From positions 167,584-231,583 of the forward strand of contig NZ_FNGC01000010.1 of the NCBI RefSeq assembly GCF_900102785.1: a stretch of DNA of 64,000 bases, in the 5' to 3' direction. Below are positions 63,766-64,000 of this stretch, piece after piece; the first letter of the stretch is position 1, and each line of letters begins with the position of its first letter. A program made the position numbers and the translations under genes. The notes beneath the pieces are model-generated. The model searched no databases, was not told the DNA's origin, and saw only the letters and a program-made list of their open reading frames with translations. The DNA is from Arthrobacter sp. ok362. GTDB taxonomy: Bacteria > Actinomycetota > Actinomycetes > Actinomycetales > Micrococcaceae.

Positions 63766-64000
63766 ATGTTCGAGCGTACAAGCGTCGGTCTGGATGTCCA
63801 TGCCCGTTCTGTTGCCGGATGCGCCCTGGATGCGCAGACGGGCGAGATCATTCCGCACCGAATGACTCCGGATCTTGCCGAGATTCTTGCCTGGATCGTG
63901 TCGCTTCCGGCCCCGGTGCGGGTGGTCTACGAAGCCGGGCCGACAGGTTTCGGGCTGGCCAGGTTCCTGCTGGCGGCCGGGATCGACACGCTGGTCGCGG
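63766..64000 (+). CDS. IS110-family transposase, N-terminal part
   Basis: The frame begins MFERTSVGLDVHARSVAGCA and runs open to the window end (78 codons). It shows the RuvC-like DEDD start: GLDVH (first Asp) and VVYEAGPTGFGLARFL (Glu, in the usual YEAGPTG motif), both IS110 hallmarks. The Ser-recombinase-like C-terminal part lies outside the window. Confidence 0.9.
   Translation, partial: MFERTSVGLDVHARSVAGCALDAQTGEIIPHRMTPDLAEILAWIVSLPAPVRVVYEAGPTGFGLARFLLAAGIDTLVA

Larger units (their letters stand above)
63650..64000 (+). mobile_element. IS110-family insertion sequence, cut by the window end
   Basis: The transposase start, its structured leader and the position at the end of accessory DNA support an IS110-family element. 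Its exact left end cannot be set because IS110 elements have no terminal inverted repeats; the right end lies outside the window. Confidence 0.7.

Overview
The window is high-GC DNA with actinobacterial gene content: two Lrp/AsnC regulators, an N-acetylglucosamine-kinase-like ATPase, a DUF3090 / kinase-like / phosphomutase trio, frequent GTG and TTG starts, and many ATGA overlaps. Secreted proteins carry Ig-like repeats of the 'YQWLRNG..IPGAT' type. The set as a whole looks like a soil Micrococcales bacterium of the Arthrobacter / Pseudarthrobacter kind. That placement is an inference from gene content.

Region 1 (about 1-16,440) is accessory DNA. It holds secreted and lipoproteins (Ig-like repeats, a CAP-domain protein), two GIY-YIG-type proteins, an HMCES/YedK protein at the head of a small operon, a pentapeptide-repeat membrane protein and a DUF1851 protein. 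It also holds several decayed genes: an antitoxin-like gene, a suppressor-of-fused gene with three frameshifts, and a recombinase remnant. It ends in excisionase - tyrosine integrase and a tRNA 3'-end fragment at 16,403-16,438. I read it as the right part of an integrative element whose left end lies outside the window.

Region 2 (about 16,650-45,728) is ordinary chromosome: GNAT, YqeY, ABC-F, CorA, two regulator/transporter or regulator/enzyme pairs with divergent promoters, nitronate monooxygenase, sugar kinase, Nudix, RsgA, a four-gene glycine-betaine/choline-type ABC importer, an AlaA-like aminotransferase, PPK2, xseB/xseA, ispH, rmuC and ychF.

Region 3 (45,729-56,780) is an 11-kb island joined to the 3' end of ychF. 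It is bounded by two diverged copies of a stretch of about 130 bp that includes the last eight codons of ychF (stop included) and a hairpin. It carries a complete selenocysteine system (selB, selA, tRNA-Sec, selD) and one selenoprotein operon: fdhA with an in-frame UGA and a SECIS-like hairpin, an iron-sulfur subunit, and an NrfD-type membrane subunit. The tRNA, SelA and SelB (with SelD for selenophosphate) serve the single UGA visible in fdhA.

Region 4 (56,916-59,113) returns to chromosome with the conserved trio (kinase-like SCO1664 family, DUF3090, histidine phosphatase). Region 5 (59,114-64,000) is accessory again: a dead serine-resolvase fragment, a lipoprotein, an orphan RES-domain protein, an ankyrin protein, two paralogous small proteins resembling the GyrA coiled coil, and the start of an IS110-family insertion sequence cut by the window end.

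Gene starts were chosen by hand from ribosome-binding sites and family starts. No database searches were run, so family names rest on motifs recognised by eye.
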